A DNA stretch of 64,000 nucleotides from Actinomadura sp. WMMA1423 (GTDB taxonomy: Bacteria; Actinomycetota; Actinomycetes; Streptosporangiales; Streptosporangiaceae), in the NCBI RefSeq assembly GCF_006547145.1, contig NZ_CP041244.1, forward strand, positions 992,001-1,056,000, in the 5' to 3' direction. Both the position numbers and the translations under genes were made by a program. Numbering within the stretch: position 1 is the stretch's first letter; the number at the start of each line of letters is the position of its first letter. The notes beneath the pieces are model-generated. The model was not told the DNA's origin and made no database searches. It was given only the letters and a program-made list of their open reading frames with translations. This document shows positions 1-11,056 of the stretch, in pieces.

Positions 1-2
1 AC

Positions 3-947
3 GACGCCCCCGACCTGGGGCGCGCCTACCGGTGGCTGCTGCACAACCAGAACCCCGACGGCGGGTGGGGCTCGCTGCGCGGCTGCCCGTCCCGGGTGTG
101 GCTGACGTGCCTCGCGCTCCGCGCCCTCAGCCAGCTCAACCCCTACGACCCGGCCGTCGACCGCGGCGTCGAGTGGCTGACGGCGGACCGCACCGCGCAC
201 CGTCCCGCCTGGGGGCCGACGCAGACGTCCCTGCCCACGGTCACGCACACCGCCTTCGCGCTGGTGACGCTGTCCGAGGCGCGCCCGGACCTGCGGACCG
301 AGCGGCTCCTGGACGCCTACGACTGGCTGGTGGAGCACCTCGACCCGGACGACGACCACACGTGGATCGAGACCTACGGCGTCTCGCCGTGCGCCGGGCC
401 CGACCGCGGGCCGGAGCCGGTGTGGCGGCTCGCCCTCTGGCACTACGGGCTGCCGATCGCGCTCGCCGCGCTGCTGCGCGACCCGCGCGGCCCGCACGGC
501 GCGACCGTCGCGCGCGCGTTCCGGACGCTGGTGCGCGGGGAGGTCGCCGACCCGCGCTGGAACGGCTACCCGGGCAGCGGGCGCACGTCGCTGTGGACGC
601 TGTGGTGGCGGCTGGAGACGCTGGTCGCGCTCTCGCGGACCCCGCTCGCCGGGAGCGCTGACGTCCTGCACTGGCTGCCGGACGCGATGGTCGTGCAGCG
701 CGCCCACGCCCGGGAGCGCGCGCTGGCCGACCTGCTCCCGCACCGCCGCCTGGTCGACCCGGTCGCGCTGGCCCAGCGGCACTGGGCGGCGTTCCTGCTG
801 AGCCTGGTGTGCTCCGGCAGCGCGCTCGGCGTCGCCGCGGGCCTGTGGGGGTGGAAGGACTTCTGGCTGAGCGTCATCCTGCCGATCGTCCTCACCAGCG
901 TCGACGAGTCGGTGAAGCGGCGCCGCGCGCAGCGCGCCCCGCCGTAG
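3..947 (+). CDS. Prenyltransferase/squalene-oxidase-repeat protein with C-terminal membrane segments (5' end outside window)
   Basis: The reading frame is open from the left edge, so the N-terminus is missing and 314 residues are visible. The first visible residues include QNPDGGWG, the QW-type repeat of terpene cyclases and prenyltransferase beta subunits, and more W/G-rich alpha-alpha repeats follow (WGPTQTSLPTVTHTAFAL). The last 60 residues contain two hydrophobic stretches (AAFLLSLVCSGSALGVAAGL and FWLSVILPIVLTS) and then a basic tail, so the repeat domain is probably tethered to the membrane. The DxDD or DxDTxD catalytic motif of class II cyclases is not seen in the visible part. Function is unknown; it converges on aroE 6 bp away. 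Confidence 0.7.
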   Translation, partial: DAPDLGRAYRWLLHNQNPDGGWGSLRGCPSRVWLTCLALRALSQLNPYDPAVDRGVEWLTADRTAHRPAWGPTQTSLPTVTHTAFALVTLSEARPDLRTERLLDAYDWLVEHLDPDDDHTWIETYGVSPCAGPDRGPEPVWRLALWHYGLPIALAALLRDPRGPHGATVARAFRTLVRGEVADPRWNGYPGSGRTSLWTLWWRLETLVALSRTPLAGSADVLHWLPDAMVVQRAHARERALADLLPHRRLVDPVALAQRHWAAFLLSLVCSGSALGVAAGLWGWKDFWLSVILPIVLTSVDESVKRRRAQRAPP

Positions 948-953
948 GGCGGG

Positions 954-1787
954 TCAGGCGCGGCGGGCGAGCTCCTCCTCGCCCGCGGCGCGCATCGCCT
1001 CCACCGGCACGTCGTCGCGGCCGGTCATCAGGGCCACCTGCCTGGCGGCCTGGTGCAGGAGCATCCCGAAACCGCCGACGACCGTGCCGCCGGCCCTCTC
1101 GACGGCCGCCGCGAGCGCCGTGGGCCACGGCGCGTAGACGACGTCGAACAGCGCCGCGCCGGACTCGGCGACCGGCCCGGCGAACATGTCGGCGGCCCGT
1201 CCGGGGAGCGTCGACACCACGAGGTCCGACGGAAGATGCGCCGGCGCCGCGTCGAGTGTCACGACCCGGACGGCGACCCCGAACCGCTCCCCCACCTCGG
1301 CCGCGCCGGCGGCGCGCTCCGGGGTGCGCACCGCGAGGACGGCCTCGCTCGTGCCGAGCCCGGCGAGCGCGGCCAGCGCGGACGCGGCCGTCGCGCCGCC
1401 GCCCAGGACCAGCGCCGTGGAAGGGGCCTTCAGCCCCGCCTCGGCGAGCGCGGTCTCGATGCCGTACACGTCGGTGTTGTCGCCGTGCCGCCGCCCGTCC
1501 CGCAGGACGATCGTGTTCGCGCCGCCGACCTTCACCGCGAGGTCCGACACCGTGTCCACGAGGCCGAGCGCGACGCGCTTGAGCGGCATGGTCAGCGACA
1601 GGCCCGCCCATTCGGGCCCGAGCCCGTCCAGCAGCGGGGCCAGGGCGTCCTCGCCGCACTCGACCGCCTCGTAGGACCAGTCGTCCAGCCCCATCGCCGC
1701 GTACGCCGCCCGGTGCAGCACCGGCGACAGCGAATGCGCGATCGGCGACCCCAGCACCGCGGCGCGGTGCCCCGTCGTGCCCGTCAT
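954..1787 (-). CDS. aroE: Shikimate 5-dehydrogenase AroE
   Basis: It reduces 3-dehydroshikimate to shikimate with NADPH in aromatic amino acid biosynthesis (cytosol). The protein has 277 aa, normal for the family. Visible motifs are the shikimate-binding SHSLSP-type segment (H18-P22), catalytic Lys70 in SLTMPLK, N91-T92 in GGANT, catalytic Asp106 in GDNTDVYG, the NADP loop LGGGATAAS (about 128-135) and the C-terminal GMLLHQAARQ. The ATG overlaps the TGA of mltG (ATGA, 1784-1787), so it is the last gene of an alaS-side operon and is probably translationally coupled. Confidence 0.95.
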   Translation of the reverse strand: MTGTTGHRAAVLGSPIAHSLSPVLHRAAYAAMGLDDWSYEAVECGEDALAPLLDGLGPEWAGLSLTMPLKRVALGLVDTVSDLAVKVGGANTIVLRDGRRHGDNTDVYGIETALAEAGLKAPSTALVLGGGATAASALAALAGLGTSEAVLAVRTPERAAGAAEVGERFGVAVRVVTLDAAPAHLPSDLVVSTLPGRAADMFAGPVAESGAALFDVVYAPWPTALAAAVERAGGTVVGGFGMLLHQAARQVALMTGRDDVPVEAMRAAGEEELARRA

Positions 1788-2944
1788 TGGCCCGGGTGCG
1801 CCTTCTGCCAGGCCCGGAACTCCTTCTCGATCGCCTGCCGCTCCGGCTCCGTCGTGGCGAACTTGGTGACCTTGCTCGTCGGGTCGGTGGCGATGAAGTA
1901 CAGCCACGTCCCGTCCTCCGGCGAGACCGCCGCCTCGATCGCGTCCGGCCCCGGATTGGCGATCGGACCGGGCGGCAGGCCCCTGTGCAGGTAGGTGTTG
2001 TAGGGCGAGTCGACCTTGAGGTCGTCGTTGGTCACCGTCAGGGTGCGCCTGTTGAGCGCGTAGAGGACGGTCGTGTCGAACTGGAGCGGCATCCCGCGCG
2101 CCACCCGGTTGTAGATCACCCGGGAGATCTTCGGCAGGTCGCTGGGCTTGCCGCCCTCCGCCTGCACCAGGCTGGCCAGCGTGATGACGGTCGCCGGGTT
2201 CATCTTCGCCTCGCGGGCCTTGCCGACGAGGTCGACGGACTCGGCCTCCCGGTTGAACCGCGCCACCATCTCCTTGAGGATCTGCTCCGCGGAGCCGTTC
2301 GGGTCGAGGTCGTATCGGCCCGGGTACAGGTACCCCTCGACCTTGCCCCGCGCGTAGGAGGGCAGCCCGAGCTTCTTCGGCCGCCTCGCGACCGCCTGGA
2401 ACTCCTTGACGGAGATGCCGGTCTTCTTCGCGAGCAGCTCGAAGACCTCGATGGCCCGCCGGCCCTCGGGGATCGTGATCTGGTTCCCGGCCCGCGACTT
2501 CGGGTCCAGCAGCAGCGCCATCGCCGCCGCGGACGACATCCGCAGCCGCATCTGGTAGAAGCCCGGCTGGATGCTGGAGGCGCGGGTCTCCTTGTTGTAG
2601 ACCTTCACGAACGCCCGGGAGCTCTTGACGACCCTGTGCCGCTCCAGCGTCGCGCCGATCACCGAGCCCGTCGCGCCGTCGCTGATCTGGACGGTGACCT
2701 TGCCCGAGCCGGCGCCCCCGTAGTCCGGCGGATGCTGCTTGTCGTCGAGCCACGCGTACCCGAGGACGCCGCCGGTGCCGAACACCGCCACGAGGAACGC
2801 CATCGCGAACAGCGCCGCGGCGCGCCCGCTGCGTCTGCGGCGCTTCTGGCGCTTGCGCCGGCGCCGCTGGTCGCGCCTGCCCCGCGGCTCCTCGGCCCGG
2901 GGGCCGTCGCCGTACGGGTCGGAGAAGAGGTCCAAGTCGTTCAT
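1784..2944 (-). CDS. mltG: Endolytic transglycosylase MltG (YceG family)
   Basis: MltG is a membrane-anchored lytic transglycosylase that cuts nascent peptidoglycan glycan strands. The 386-aa product has an acidic N-terminus, an unusually Arg/Lys-rich stretch (about 20-40), one transmembrane helix (about 45-68) and an extracellular YceG domain. The catalytic Glu of the family corresponds to Glu263 in ASLVQAEGG. Further YceG signatures are the YLYPGRYDL segment and the LPPGPIANPG loop. The start ATG overlaps the ruvX stop (ATGA 2941-2944), and the stop overlaps the aroE start. Confidence 0.93.
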   Translation of the reverse strand: MNDLDLFSDPYGDGPRAEEPRGRRDQRRRRKRQKRRRRSGRAAALFAMAFLVAVFGTGGVLGYAWLDDKQHPPDYGGAGSGKVTVQISDGATGSVIGATLERHRVVKSSRAFVKVYNKETRASSIQPGFYQMRLRMSSAAAMALLLDPKSRAGNQITIPEGRRAIEVFELLAKKTGISVKEFQAVARRPKKLGLPSYARGKVEGYLYPGRYDLDPNGSAEQILKEMVARFNREAESVDLVGKAREAKMNPATVITLASLVQAEGGKPSDLPKISRVIYNRVARGMPLQFDTTVLYALNRRTLTVTNDDLKVDSPYNTYLHRGLPPGPIANPGPDAIEAAVSPEDGTWLYFIATDPTSKVTKFATTEPERQAIEKEFRAWQKAHPGQ

Positions 2945-3399
2945 GAGCTCTCCCCGACGATCTCCCCTGGGGGGCGCCCGGTCAACCGTTCCGCGTCGAG
3001 CGCCGCCTGGAGCAGCACCGCCGCGGCGGCCTGGTCGACCACCTTGCGGCGGGCCTGGCCGTGCACTCCCCCGGCCCGCAGGCCGCTCTCGGCGGTGACG
3101 GTGGTGAGCCGCTCGTCGTGCAGCCGGACCGTCCGCGGGGGCAGGCGGTCGGCGAGCCGCGCCGCGAACCTGCGCGCCGACTGGGCCGCCGGCCCCTCCC
3201 GCCCCGACAGCGAGGTGGGCAGCCCCACGACCACCTCGATCGCCTCGTGCTCGGCGACCAGGTCGACGAGCCGGTCGACGTCTCCCTTGCCGCTCTTCAC
3301 CGTCTCCAGAGGAGACGCGAGGATCCCGCCGGGATCGCAACGGGCGACGCCCACCCGCACGCTCCCGACATCGACCCCGAGCCGAACGCCCTGCCTCAT
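2941..3399 (-). CDS. ruvX: Holliday junction resolvase-like RuvX/YqgF
   Basis: This is an RNase H-fold nuclease of the YqgF family, linked in other bacteria to Holliday junction resolution and 16S rRNA 5'-end maturation. At 152 aa it has the family length. Catalytic-type acidic residues occur in GVDVGSVRVGVA, in HDERLTT and in the C-terminal VDQAAAAVLLQ. The ribosome binding site is GGAGGCGAGGCC just before the ATG. The same 20-bp RBS/start block recurs 62 bp upstream (see repeat). The gene lies between alaS and mltG in the usual actinobacterial order. Confidence 0.92.
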   Translation of the reverse strand: MRQGVRLGVDVGSVRVGVARCDPGGILASPLETVKSGKGDVDRLVDLVAEHEAIEVVVGLPTSLSGREGPAAQSARRFAARLADRLPPRTVRLHDERLTTVTAESGLRAGGVHGQARRKVVDQAAAAVLLQAALDAERLTGRPPGEIVGESS

Positions 3400-3474
3400 G
3401 GCCTCGCCTCCGTCAGGCGGCTCGGGGCCCGACCTGGCACCGGCTCCCTCACGGGCCTCATGGCCTCGCCTCCG
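3393..3474. repeat. Duplicated 20-bp RBS/start block upstream of ruvX
   Basis: The 20-bp word GCCTCATGGCCTCGCCTCCG occurs at 3393-3412, covering the ruvX RBS and ATG, and again identically at 3455-3474, a 62-bp period. Sequence after each copy is partly similar (GGCGG). The arrangement suggests a local tandem duplication or a short dispersed repeat. Confidence 0.7.
3396..3461 (-). CDS. Possible 21-codon upstream ORF coupled to ruvX
   Basis: An ATG with a good Shine-Dalgarno (GGAGG, 7-nt spacer) opens a 21-codon frame beginning MRPVREPVPGR. Its TGA overlaps the ruvX ATG as ATGA. An in-frame ATG also lies 11 codons upstream (3494). The start region duplicates the ruvX RBS and start, so the frame could be a duplication by-product. 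It may instead act to couple ruvX translation. No homology is recognised, and existence as a peptide is uncertain. Confidence 0.25.
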   Translation of the reverse strand: MRPVREPVPGRAPSRLTEARP

Positions 3475-3488
3475 CTGGGCGGCGAGGC
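3463..3488 (-). terminator. Hairpin downstream of alaS
   Basis: GCCTCGCC (3463-3470) pairs with GGCGAGGC (3481-3488) around a 10-nt loop, 30 bp after the alaS stop. No U-tract follows. It could be a weak terminator or processing hairpin between alaS and ruvX. Confidence 0.35.
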
Positions 3489-3517
3489 TCGCATCTCCTG
3501 CCCCGTCGTCCCCGGGC

Positions 3518-6187
<2,670 letters not shown>

Positions 6188-6188
6188 A

Positions 6189-6509
6189 TCAGTGGCCATC
6201 CTTGTCGTTCTCGATGATCGTGTATCTCGCCTTGAGCACGCGGCGGGACGGCGGTCCCCCGCCGTCCGGCGGAGCCTGGTCCATGCGGACGGCCTCGCGC
6301 AGCTCCTCCTCGCGGGCCCGCATCTCGGTACGGACGTCGGAGGCGAAAAGCCTCAACCGCTCGCCGGCGCCCTGCCCGGTCGACACCGCGCGCGCCGCGA
6401 CGCTCTCGGGCGACAGGGCGCGCGCGAACCGCTCCACGCGCCGCTTGACGCGGTGCGTGGCGTAGACGCCGGCCCCCGCGCCGACCGAGAGCCAGAACAG
6501 CCGCCTCAT
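6189..6509 (-). CDS. Small membrane protein (DUF6167-like)
   Basis: A 106-aa protein with one N-terminal hydrophobic segment ([16 protein letters not shown]), then a basic amphipathic helix and a charged C-terminus. A small gene of this type regularly lies between the DUF948 gene and alaS in actinobacteria. Function is unknown; the DUF name is from memory of the family. It overlaps the DUF948 gene by ATGA (6506-6509) and is followed at once by alaS, so it is co-transcribed with the synthetase. Confidence 0.75.
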   Translation of the reverse strand: MRRLFWLSVGAGAGVYATHRVKRRVERFARALSPESVAARAVSTGQGAGERLRLFASDVRTEMRAREEELREAVRMDQAPPDGGGPPSRRVLKARYTIIENDKDGH

Positions 6510-6922
6510 CTGCGTCCCCTGCCCGAGGAGCGGGCCTGCAGTTCCGGGCGGCCGGACTCGGCGCGCCCCTCGCCGTCGCGGCCGCCGAGGGCCTTGCGGA
6601 CGCCGTAGGAGAAGGCGGCCGCCTTCACCAGCGGGCCGCCGACCACCGAGGTCATCACGGTGGTGACGGCCGAGACGTTCTGGGTGACGCCGGCGACCTG
6701 CCGGGTGATGACGTCGGTGCGGCCGAGCTGCTCGTTCGCGCGCTTCACCGTCCGGGCCATGTCGTCCATCAGCGGGCCGGCCTGGTCGCCGATGTCGTGG
6801 ACGAGCTCGCTGGCCTCGCCGAGCAGCCGGGAGAGCTTCAGCAGGGTGAGCGCGATGAACGAGACCAGCACCGCCCAGAACACGGCCACGATGAGGGCTG
6901 CTAGCTGTCCACCAGTGAGCAT
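6506..6922 (-). CDS. DUF948 domain membrane protein
   Basis: The 138-aa product starts MLTGGQLAALIVAVFWAVL, a single N-terminal membrane helix, followed by a heptad-rich helical region (LSRLLGEASELVHDIGDQ and onward) typical of DUF948. The start at 6922 is chosen because GGAAAG lies 5 nt upstream; an upstream in-frame start at 6964 lacks this. DUF948 proteins are membrane-anchored coiled-coil proteins of unknown role. This is the first gene of the run DUF948 - small membrane protein - alaS. Confidence 0.85.
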   Translation of the reverse strand: MLTGGQLAALIVAVFWAVLVSFIALTLLKLSRLLGEASELVHDIGDQAGPLMDDMARTVKRANEQLGRTDVITRQVAGVTQNVSAVTTVMTSVVGGPLVKAAAFSYGVRKALGGRDGEGRAESGRPELQARSSGRGRR

Positions 6923-7027
6923 CAGGGCTTTCCGTTCGCGTGGGGTCGGCACGGGGCCGGGCATGGCCTGACAGACCTTACCGGTCCACCAGGCCGCATG
7001 GCGGGAGCACCGGCCGGGGAGGACCGG

Positions 7028-8431
7028 TCATCGCCGGTCGGCGGTACCGCGCAGCACGGAGCGGATCCGTGCGAGCACCTCGGTGAACCTCGCCTCCGCG
7101 CCGTGCCTGGTCGGGCGATAGTACTCCCGCCCGTCCACGGCGTCGGGCGCGTACTGCTGCCGGACCACGCCGCCGGGGTGGTCGTGGGCGTACTTGTAGC
7201 CCTGCCCGTGCCCGATCTTCGCGGCTCCCTTGTAGTGCGCGTCGCGCAGGTGCCCGGGGACGGGTCCGGCGAGCCCCTTGCGCACGTCGCCGAGCGCCCC
7301 GTCCACCGCCGTGATCACCGCGTTGGACTTCGGCGCCAGGGAGAGGTGGATCACCGCCTGGGCCAGGTTGATGCGGGCCTCGGGCAGGCCGACGAACTCC
7401 ACCGCCTGCGCGGCGGCGACCGCGGTCTGCAGCGCGGTCGGGTCGGCCATGCCGACGTCCTCGCTGGCGTGCACGATCAGCCGCCGGGCGATGAACCGGG
7501 CGTCCTCGCCCGCCTCGATCATGCGGGCCAGGTAGTGCAGCGCCGCGTCGACGTCGCTGCCGCGGATGCTCTTGATGAACGCGCTGATGACGTCGTAGTG
7601 CTGGTCGCCCTCGCGGTCGTAGCGGACGGCGGCCCGGTCGACGGCCTTCTCCAGCACGTCGACGTCGATCACGGCGCCGTCCTCGGCGACGAGGGCGGCG
7701 GCCTCCAGGTAGGTGAGGGTGCGGCGGGCGTCGCCGCCGGCCAGCCGGACGAGGTGGTCCTCGGCGGCGGGATCGAGGGCGACCGCGCCGTTCAGGCCCC
7801 GCTCGTCGGCGAGGGCGCGGTGGATCACCTCGCGCAGGTCGTCCTCACCGAGCGGCTCCAGGGTGAGCAGCAGGGAGCGCGACAGCAGCGGGCTGATGAC
7901 GGAGAAGAACGGGTTCTCGGTGGTGGCGCCGATGAAGGACACCCAGCGGTTCTCCACCGCGGGGAGCAGGGCGTCCTGCTGGGCCTTGTTGAAGCGGTGC
8001 ACCTCGTCGACGAACAGGACCGTCTGCCGCCCCGTCATGCCGAGCTCCCGGCGCGCCAGGTCGATCTCGGCGCGGACGCGCTTGACGCCGTCGCTCACCG
8101 CGGAGATCTCCACGAAGCGGCGGGAGGTGACGTGGCTGACGACGGTGGCGAGGGTGGTCTTGCCCGTGCCGGGCGGGCCCCACAGCACGAGCGACATCGG
8201 GACGTCCCGGTCGACGAGCTGCCGGATCGGCGTGCCGGGGCCGAGCAGGTGGCCCTGCCCGACGACCTCGTCGAGGGCGCGGGGGCGCATGCGGACGGCG
8301 AGCGGCTGCTCCGCGCCGCCCCCGGCGGGCGGCGCCGGGTCCGGCGGACGCGCGGCCGCCGGGGCCGCCCCGCCCCGCTCCGGAGCGTCGAAAAGGCCCT
8401 CCGGCTCGCCCGATTCCGCCCTGGTGGTCAC
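7028..8431 (-). CDS. rarA: Replication-associated recombination protein A (RarA/MgsA AAA+ ATPase)
   Basis: RarA is a clamp-loader-like AAA+ ATPase acting at stalled replication forks. The 467-aa protein has a Pro/Ala-rich N-terminus (1-45), Walker [12 protein letters not shown], Walker [13 protein letters not shown], sensor-1 FIGATTENP, and the conserved C-terminal tetramerisation region with [19 protein letters not shown]. The GTG start has a TANNNT box 6 nt upstream and only a poor SD, so the transcript is probably leaderless. It reads away from the DUF6153-like gene. Confidence 0.94.
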   Translation of the reverse strand: MTTRAESGEPEGLFDAPERGGAAPAAARPPDPAPPAGGGAEQPLAVRMRPRALDEVVGQGHLLGPGTPIRQLVDRDVPMSLVLWGPPGTGKTTLATVVSHVTSRRFVEISAVSDGVKRVRAEIDLARRELGMTGRQTVLFVDEVHRFNKAQQDALLPAVENRWVSFIGATTENPFFSVISPLLSRSLLLTLEPLGEDDLREVIHRALADERGLNGAVALDPAAEDHLVRLAGGDARRTLTYLEAAALVAEDGAVIDVDVLEKAVDRAAVRYDREGDQHYDVISAFIKSIRGSDVDAALHYLARMIEAGEDARFIARRLIVHASEDVGMADPTALQTAVAAAQAVEFVGLPEARINLAQAVIHLSLAPKSNAVITAVDGALGDVRKGLAGPVPGHLRDAHYKGAAKIGHGQGYKYAHDHPGGVVRQQYAPDAVDGREYYRPTRHGAEARFTEVLARIRSVLRGTADRR

Positions 8432-8437
8432 GCTCCG

Positions 8438-8443
8438 ACACTA
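8438..8443 (-). promoter_or_regulatory. Predicted -10 box for leaderless rarA mRNA
   Basis: On the minus strand TAGTGT is followed by six bases (CGGAGC) and then the rarA GTG, which places the expected transcription start at the start codon. No convincing -35 element was seen. Confidence 0.45.
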
Positions 8444-8577
8444 TCTCGCGGCGCGGACAGTCCCGGACGCCCGCCGCGGGCGGTCCCGCCGGCCTCCCGC
8501 GCGTTCGCGGCGGGCGGGAACCCGGAACGCCGCCGCGGCGTTGGAACAGCCCGAAAGGCGCGATCAGGAGCGTGACG

Positions 8578-9027
8578 GTGTCCGGTACGGCCCCTCGACG
8601 ACGCCACGGGCCGGCAGGTCTGCTCGTGGCGCTCTTCGTCGTGGGCGGCCTGGTGTTCAGCTACGGGCTGGGCCACGTACCGCCGCAGCGGATCTGCACC
8701 CAGCACGCCGTGAGCGTTCCCGTCGGCGCCGCCTCGACCTCCTCGGGCCACGGACAGCCGGGCGCCGCTGCTTTCGCTCTCCAGGGCTCTCACGGCCCCG
8801 CAGAGGCCGCGTCGGCGGCCTCTCCGATCAAGGCGCCCGACCCTGTTCCCATGCACGCGTGCCTGTGCCTGGCCGTCCTGTTCATCCTCGTTCTGCTGGG
8901 CTTGGCCGCCGGCTTGCGCCGCCCCCTCTCGCGCACGCCCGCCCGCCTCGGCTGGGCGCTCTCCCCGCCACCCGGCGCTCGGCTCCTCCCCGCGTCCCAG
9001 CCCTCACTCCAGGTTCTCCGGCTGTAG
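8578..9027 (+). CDS. Small membrane protein, DUF6153-like
   Basis: The 149-aa product has an N-terminal hydrophobic helix (GPAGLLVALFVVGGLVFSYGLGHVP), an extracytoplasmic Ser/Gly/Ala/His-containing linker, and a second hydrophobic segment opening with the Cys/His motif MHACLCLAVLFILVLL. This layout resembles DUF6153 proteins, which occur beside copper genes in actinobacteria (family call from memory). GTG at 8578 is preferred over 8572 because AGGAG then has a 7-nt spacer. It heads a same-strand set with the DUF3105 and DUF305 genes. Confidence 0.6.
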   Translation: MSGTAPRRRHGPAGLLVALFVVGGLVFSYGLGHVPPQRICTQHAVSVPVGAASTSSGHGQPGAAAFALQGSHGPAEAASAASPIKAPDPVPMHACLCLAVLFILVLLGLAAGLRRPLSRTPARLGWALSPPPGARLLPASQPSLQVLRL

Positions 9028-9131
9028 AAGGACCGGCCCTCCGGCCGCTCGCACCGCCCGCATCCCTCTCCGCCTGATGCGGCGCTGCCCCCTGTCCGTA
9101 CTCATCTACAGCACCCTGAGAGGACGCCCGC

Positions 9132-9758
9132 ATGTCCAAGAGCGCCCGCAACAAGAACGCGCGCGGCACCGCCGCCGGGAAGAACGCCAAGAAGAACGCG
9201 CTGACCCGGCGCGAGGTCCCGTGGGGAGGCATCGCGTTCTTCACCGTGATCGGCCTGGTGGCGGTCCTCGCCATCGGTTTCGCGCTCATGCAGACCAGGT
9301 CGTCGGCCGACGAGGAGTCCTTCCCCGGCCTCGTGACGAAGGACGGCCTCGGCCGCGGCCACGTCGGCGGCACGGTCGACTACGAGACCGACCCGCCGAT
9401 GGGCGGCGACCACGACCCCGTCTGGCAGAACTGCGACGCCCGCGTGTACGACGCGCCGGTGCGCAACGAGCACGCGGTCCACTCGCTGGAGCACGGCGCC
9501 GTGTGGATCACCTACCGCCCCGGCGTGGCCCCGGACCAGCTCGACGTCCTCAAGGGCAAGGTCGCCGCCGCCGACTACACGATGCTCAGCCCCTACCCGG
9601 CCCAGGACTCGCCGGTCGTCCTCACCGCCTGGGGCCGGCAGGTCAGGCTCCAGGAGGCGAGCGATCCGCGCGTGGACCGGTTCCTGCGGGCCTTCGTGAA
9701 GGGCCCGCAGACCCCCGAGCCCGGCGCGCCGTGCTCCGGCGGCAAGGACACCCCGTGA
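9132..9758 (+). CDS. DUF3105 membrane-anchored protein
   Basis: The 208-aa product has a Lys/Arg/Asn-rich cytoplasmic start, one membrane helix (about 33-52) and an extracytoplasmic DUF3105 domain. Family signatures are PPMGGDHDPVWQNC, followed by the His/Glu-rich HAVHSLEHGAVWITY. The clustered His, Cys and Met residues suggest metal binding, but no function is established. The ATG has GAGAGGA upstream. The stop overlaps the GTG of the DUF305 gene (GTGA, 9755-9758), so the two are translationally coupled. Confidence 0.85.
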   Translation: MSKSARNKNARGTAAGKNAKKNALTRREVPWGGIAFFTVIGLVAVLAIGFALMQTRSSADEESFPGLVTKDGLGRGHVGGTVDYETDPPMGGDHDPVWQNCDARVYDAPVRNEHAVHSLEHGAVWITYRPGVAPDQLDVLKGKVAAADYTMLSPYPAQDSPVVLTAWGRQVRLQEASDPRVDRFLRAFVKGPQTPEPGAPCSGGKDTP

Positions 9759-10384
9759 GCGCGGCCTCCGCGGCACCGCGGGGGCGGCGGGTCACCGTCG
9801 CCCTCGCGGTCCTGGTGCTGCTCGCCGGCGCCGCCCTGGTCGCGCTCGCCGTCTCCCGCTCGGAGCGGCCCGGCGCGGACGGCCCCGAAGCCGGGTTCGC
9901 CCGCGACATGAGCGAGCACCACGCCCAGGCGGTCCGCATGTCGTTCGTCGTCAGGGACCGCACCGGCGACCCCGAGACCCGGCTGCTGGCCTACGACATC
10001 ATCAACACCCAGTCCGCCCAGATCGGCATGATGACGGCCTGGCTGGACGAGTGGGGCCTGCCGAAGACCGACCCGTCCGGCCGCATGCGCTGGATGTCCG
10101 GGCACGGCGGCGGCCACGGCGGCCCAGCCGCCGCCATGCCCGGCATGGCGACGCGCGCTCAGCTCGACGACCTGGAGAAGGCGTCGGGCCGGGCGGCCGA
10201 GGTGATGTTCCTGAAGCTGATGATCGCCCACCACCGCGGCGGCGCCGGCATGGCGCGGGCCGCGCTGGAGCGCACCGGGCACGACCGGGTCCGGCGCCTC
10301 GCCCGCACCATGGTGGAGGGGCAGCAGGCGGAGATCACGCAGATGAACGCGATGCTCCGGCGGCGCGGCTCGCCCGCCGTGTGA
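9755..10384 (+). CDS. DUF305 (CopM-like) secreted or membrane-anchored protein
   Basis: The 209-aa product has an N-terminal hydrophobic anchor (VALAVLVLLAGAALVALAV) and two DUF305 helical motifs, FARDMSEHHAQAVRMS and FLKLMIAHHRGGAGMA. Between them is a Met/His/Gly-rich loop (MRWMSGHGGGHGG, then MPGM) suited to copper binding. DUF305 includes the cyanobacterial periplasmic copper protein CopM (established); a copper role here is inference. The GTG start overlaps the preceding stop, which supports coupled expression with the DUF3105 gene. Confidence 0.85.
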   Translation: MSAASAAPRGRRVTVALAVLVLLAGAALVALAVSRSERPGADGPEAGFARDMSEHHAQAVRMSFVVRDRTGDPETRLLAYDIINTQSAQIGMMTAWLDEWGLPKTDPSGRMRWMSGHGGGHGGPAAAMPGMATRAQLDDLEKASGRAAEVMFLKLMIAHHRGGAGMARAALERTGHDRVRRLARTMVEGQQAEITQMNAMLRRRGSPAV

Positions 10385-10449
10385 TCCGGCGCCGGTCGGC
10401 TTCGCGATAGCGCTTGACAGCGCCGTCGGATCGCGGGTCACTGACCACC

Positions 10450-11013
10450 ATGGCTCACAACCTCAGCGGCTACCACCGGGCCCTCGACCTCTTCGAGGGC
10501 CTGGTGGCCGGCGTCCCCCGCGACGGGTGGGACGCGCCGTCGCCCTGCGCGGGGTGGACCGCCCGGGACGTCGCCGGCCACGTGGCCGGCGGCCAGTTCC
10601 TGGTCCGGGCGCTGGCCACGGGAGAGCCCGAGCCGGACATCGGCTCCGACCCGGCGCGGTTCGTCCCGGGCGATGTCCTGATGAGCTGGCGAGCGGCCCG
10701 CAAGGAGTGCGCGGCGGCCCTCACTCCCGACGCCCTGGACCGCCCCATCCCGTTCGAGGGGCTGGGCGAGTTGCCTCTGGGCGACTACCTGGAGGGATAC
10801 ATCATGGAGCCGCTGGTGCACGCCTGGGACCTGGCCCGTGCGACGGGCCAGCCCTCCCGGCTGGACCCCGACCTCGTCCACCACGCGTTCGCCACGGCGC
10901 AGGTGGTCGCCGCCTCACTGCGGGCGGAGGGCCGGCTGGCCCCGCCCCGGCCCGCCCCACGCGGCGCCGACGAGCAGACGCGCATGCTCGCCTTCCTGGG
11001 CCGCACGGCTTAG
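10450..11013 (+). CDS. TIGR03086-type metal-binding protein (DinB/mycothiol-dependent fold)
   Basis: The 187-aa product belongs to the DinB-like superfamily that includes mycothiol-dependent maleylpyruvate isomerase. Diagnostic features are the N-terminal CAGWTARDVAGHVAGGQ segment with a metal-ligand His, and EPLVHAWDLARATGQP with the second His. The ATG at 10450 is used; a TTG 36 bp upstream is less likely. No clear SD precedes the start. Substrate is unknown. It converges with the DUF349 gene. Confidence 0.8.
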   Translation: MAHNLSGYHRALDLFEGLVAGVPRDGWDAPSPCAGWTARDVAGHVAGGQFLVRALATGEPEPDIGSDPARFVPGDVLMSWRAARKECAAALTPDALDRPIPFEGLGELPLGDYLEGYIMEPLVHAWDLARATGQPSRLDPDLVHHAFATAQVVAASLRAEGRLAPPRPAPRGADEQTRMLAFLGRTA

Positions 11014-11056
11014 GGACCAGGAGAGCGGCCCGGGAGCCGGGAGGATGGTCAAGGGC

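Noticed and set aside
10414..10449. TTG start and TTGACA (-35) reading for the TIGR03086 gene
   Set aside because: The 12-codon extension is not family-like, and no -10 box lies at the right distance from TTGACA (the bases there are GTCACT).
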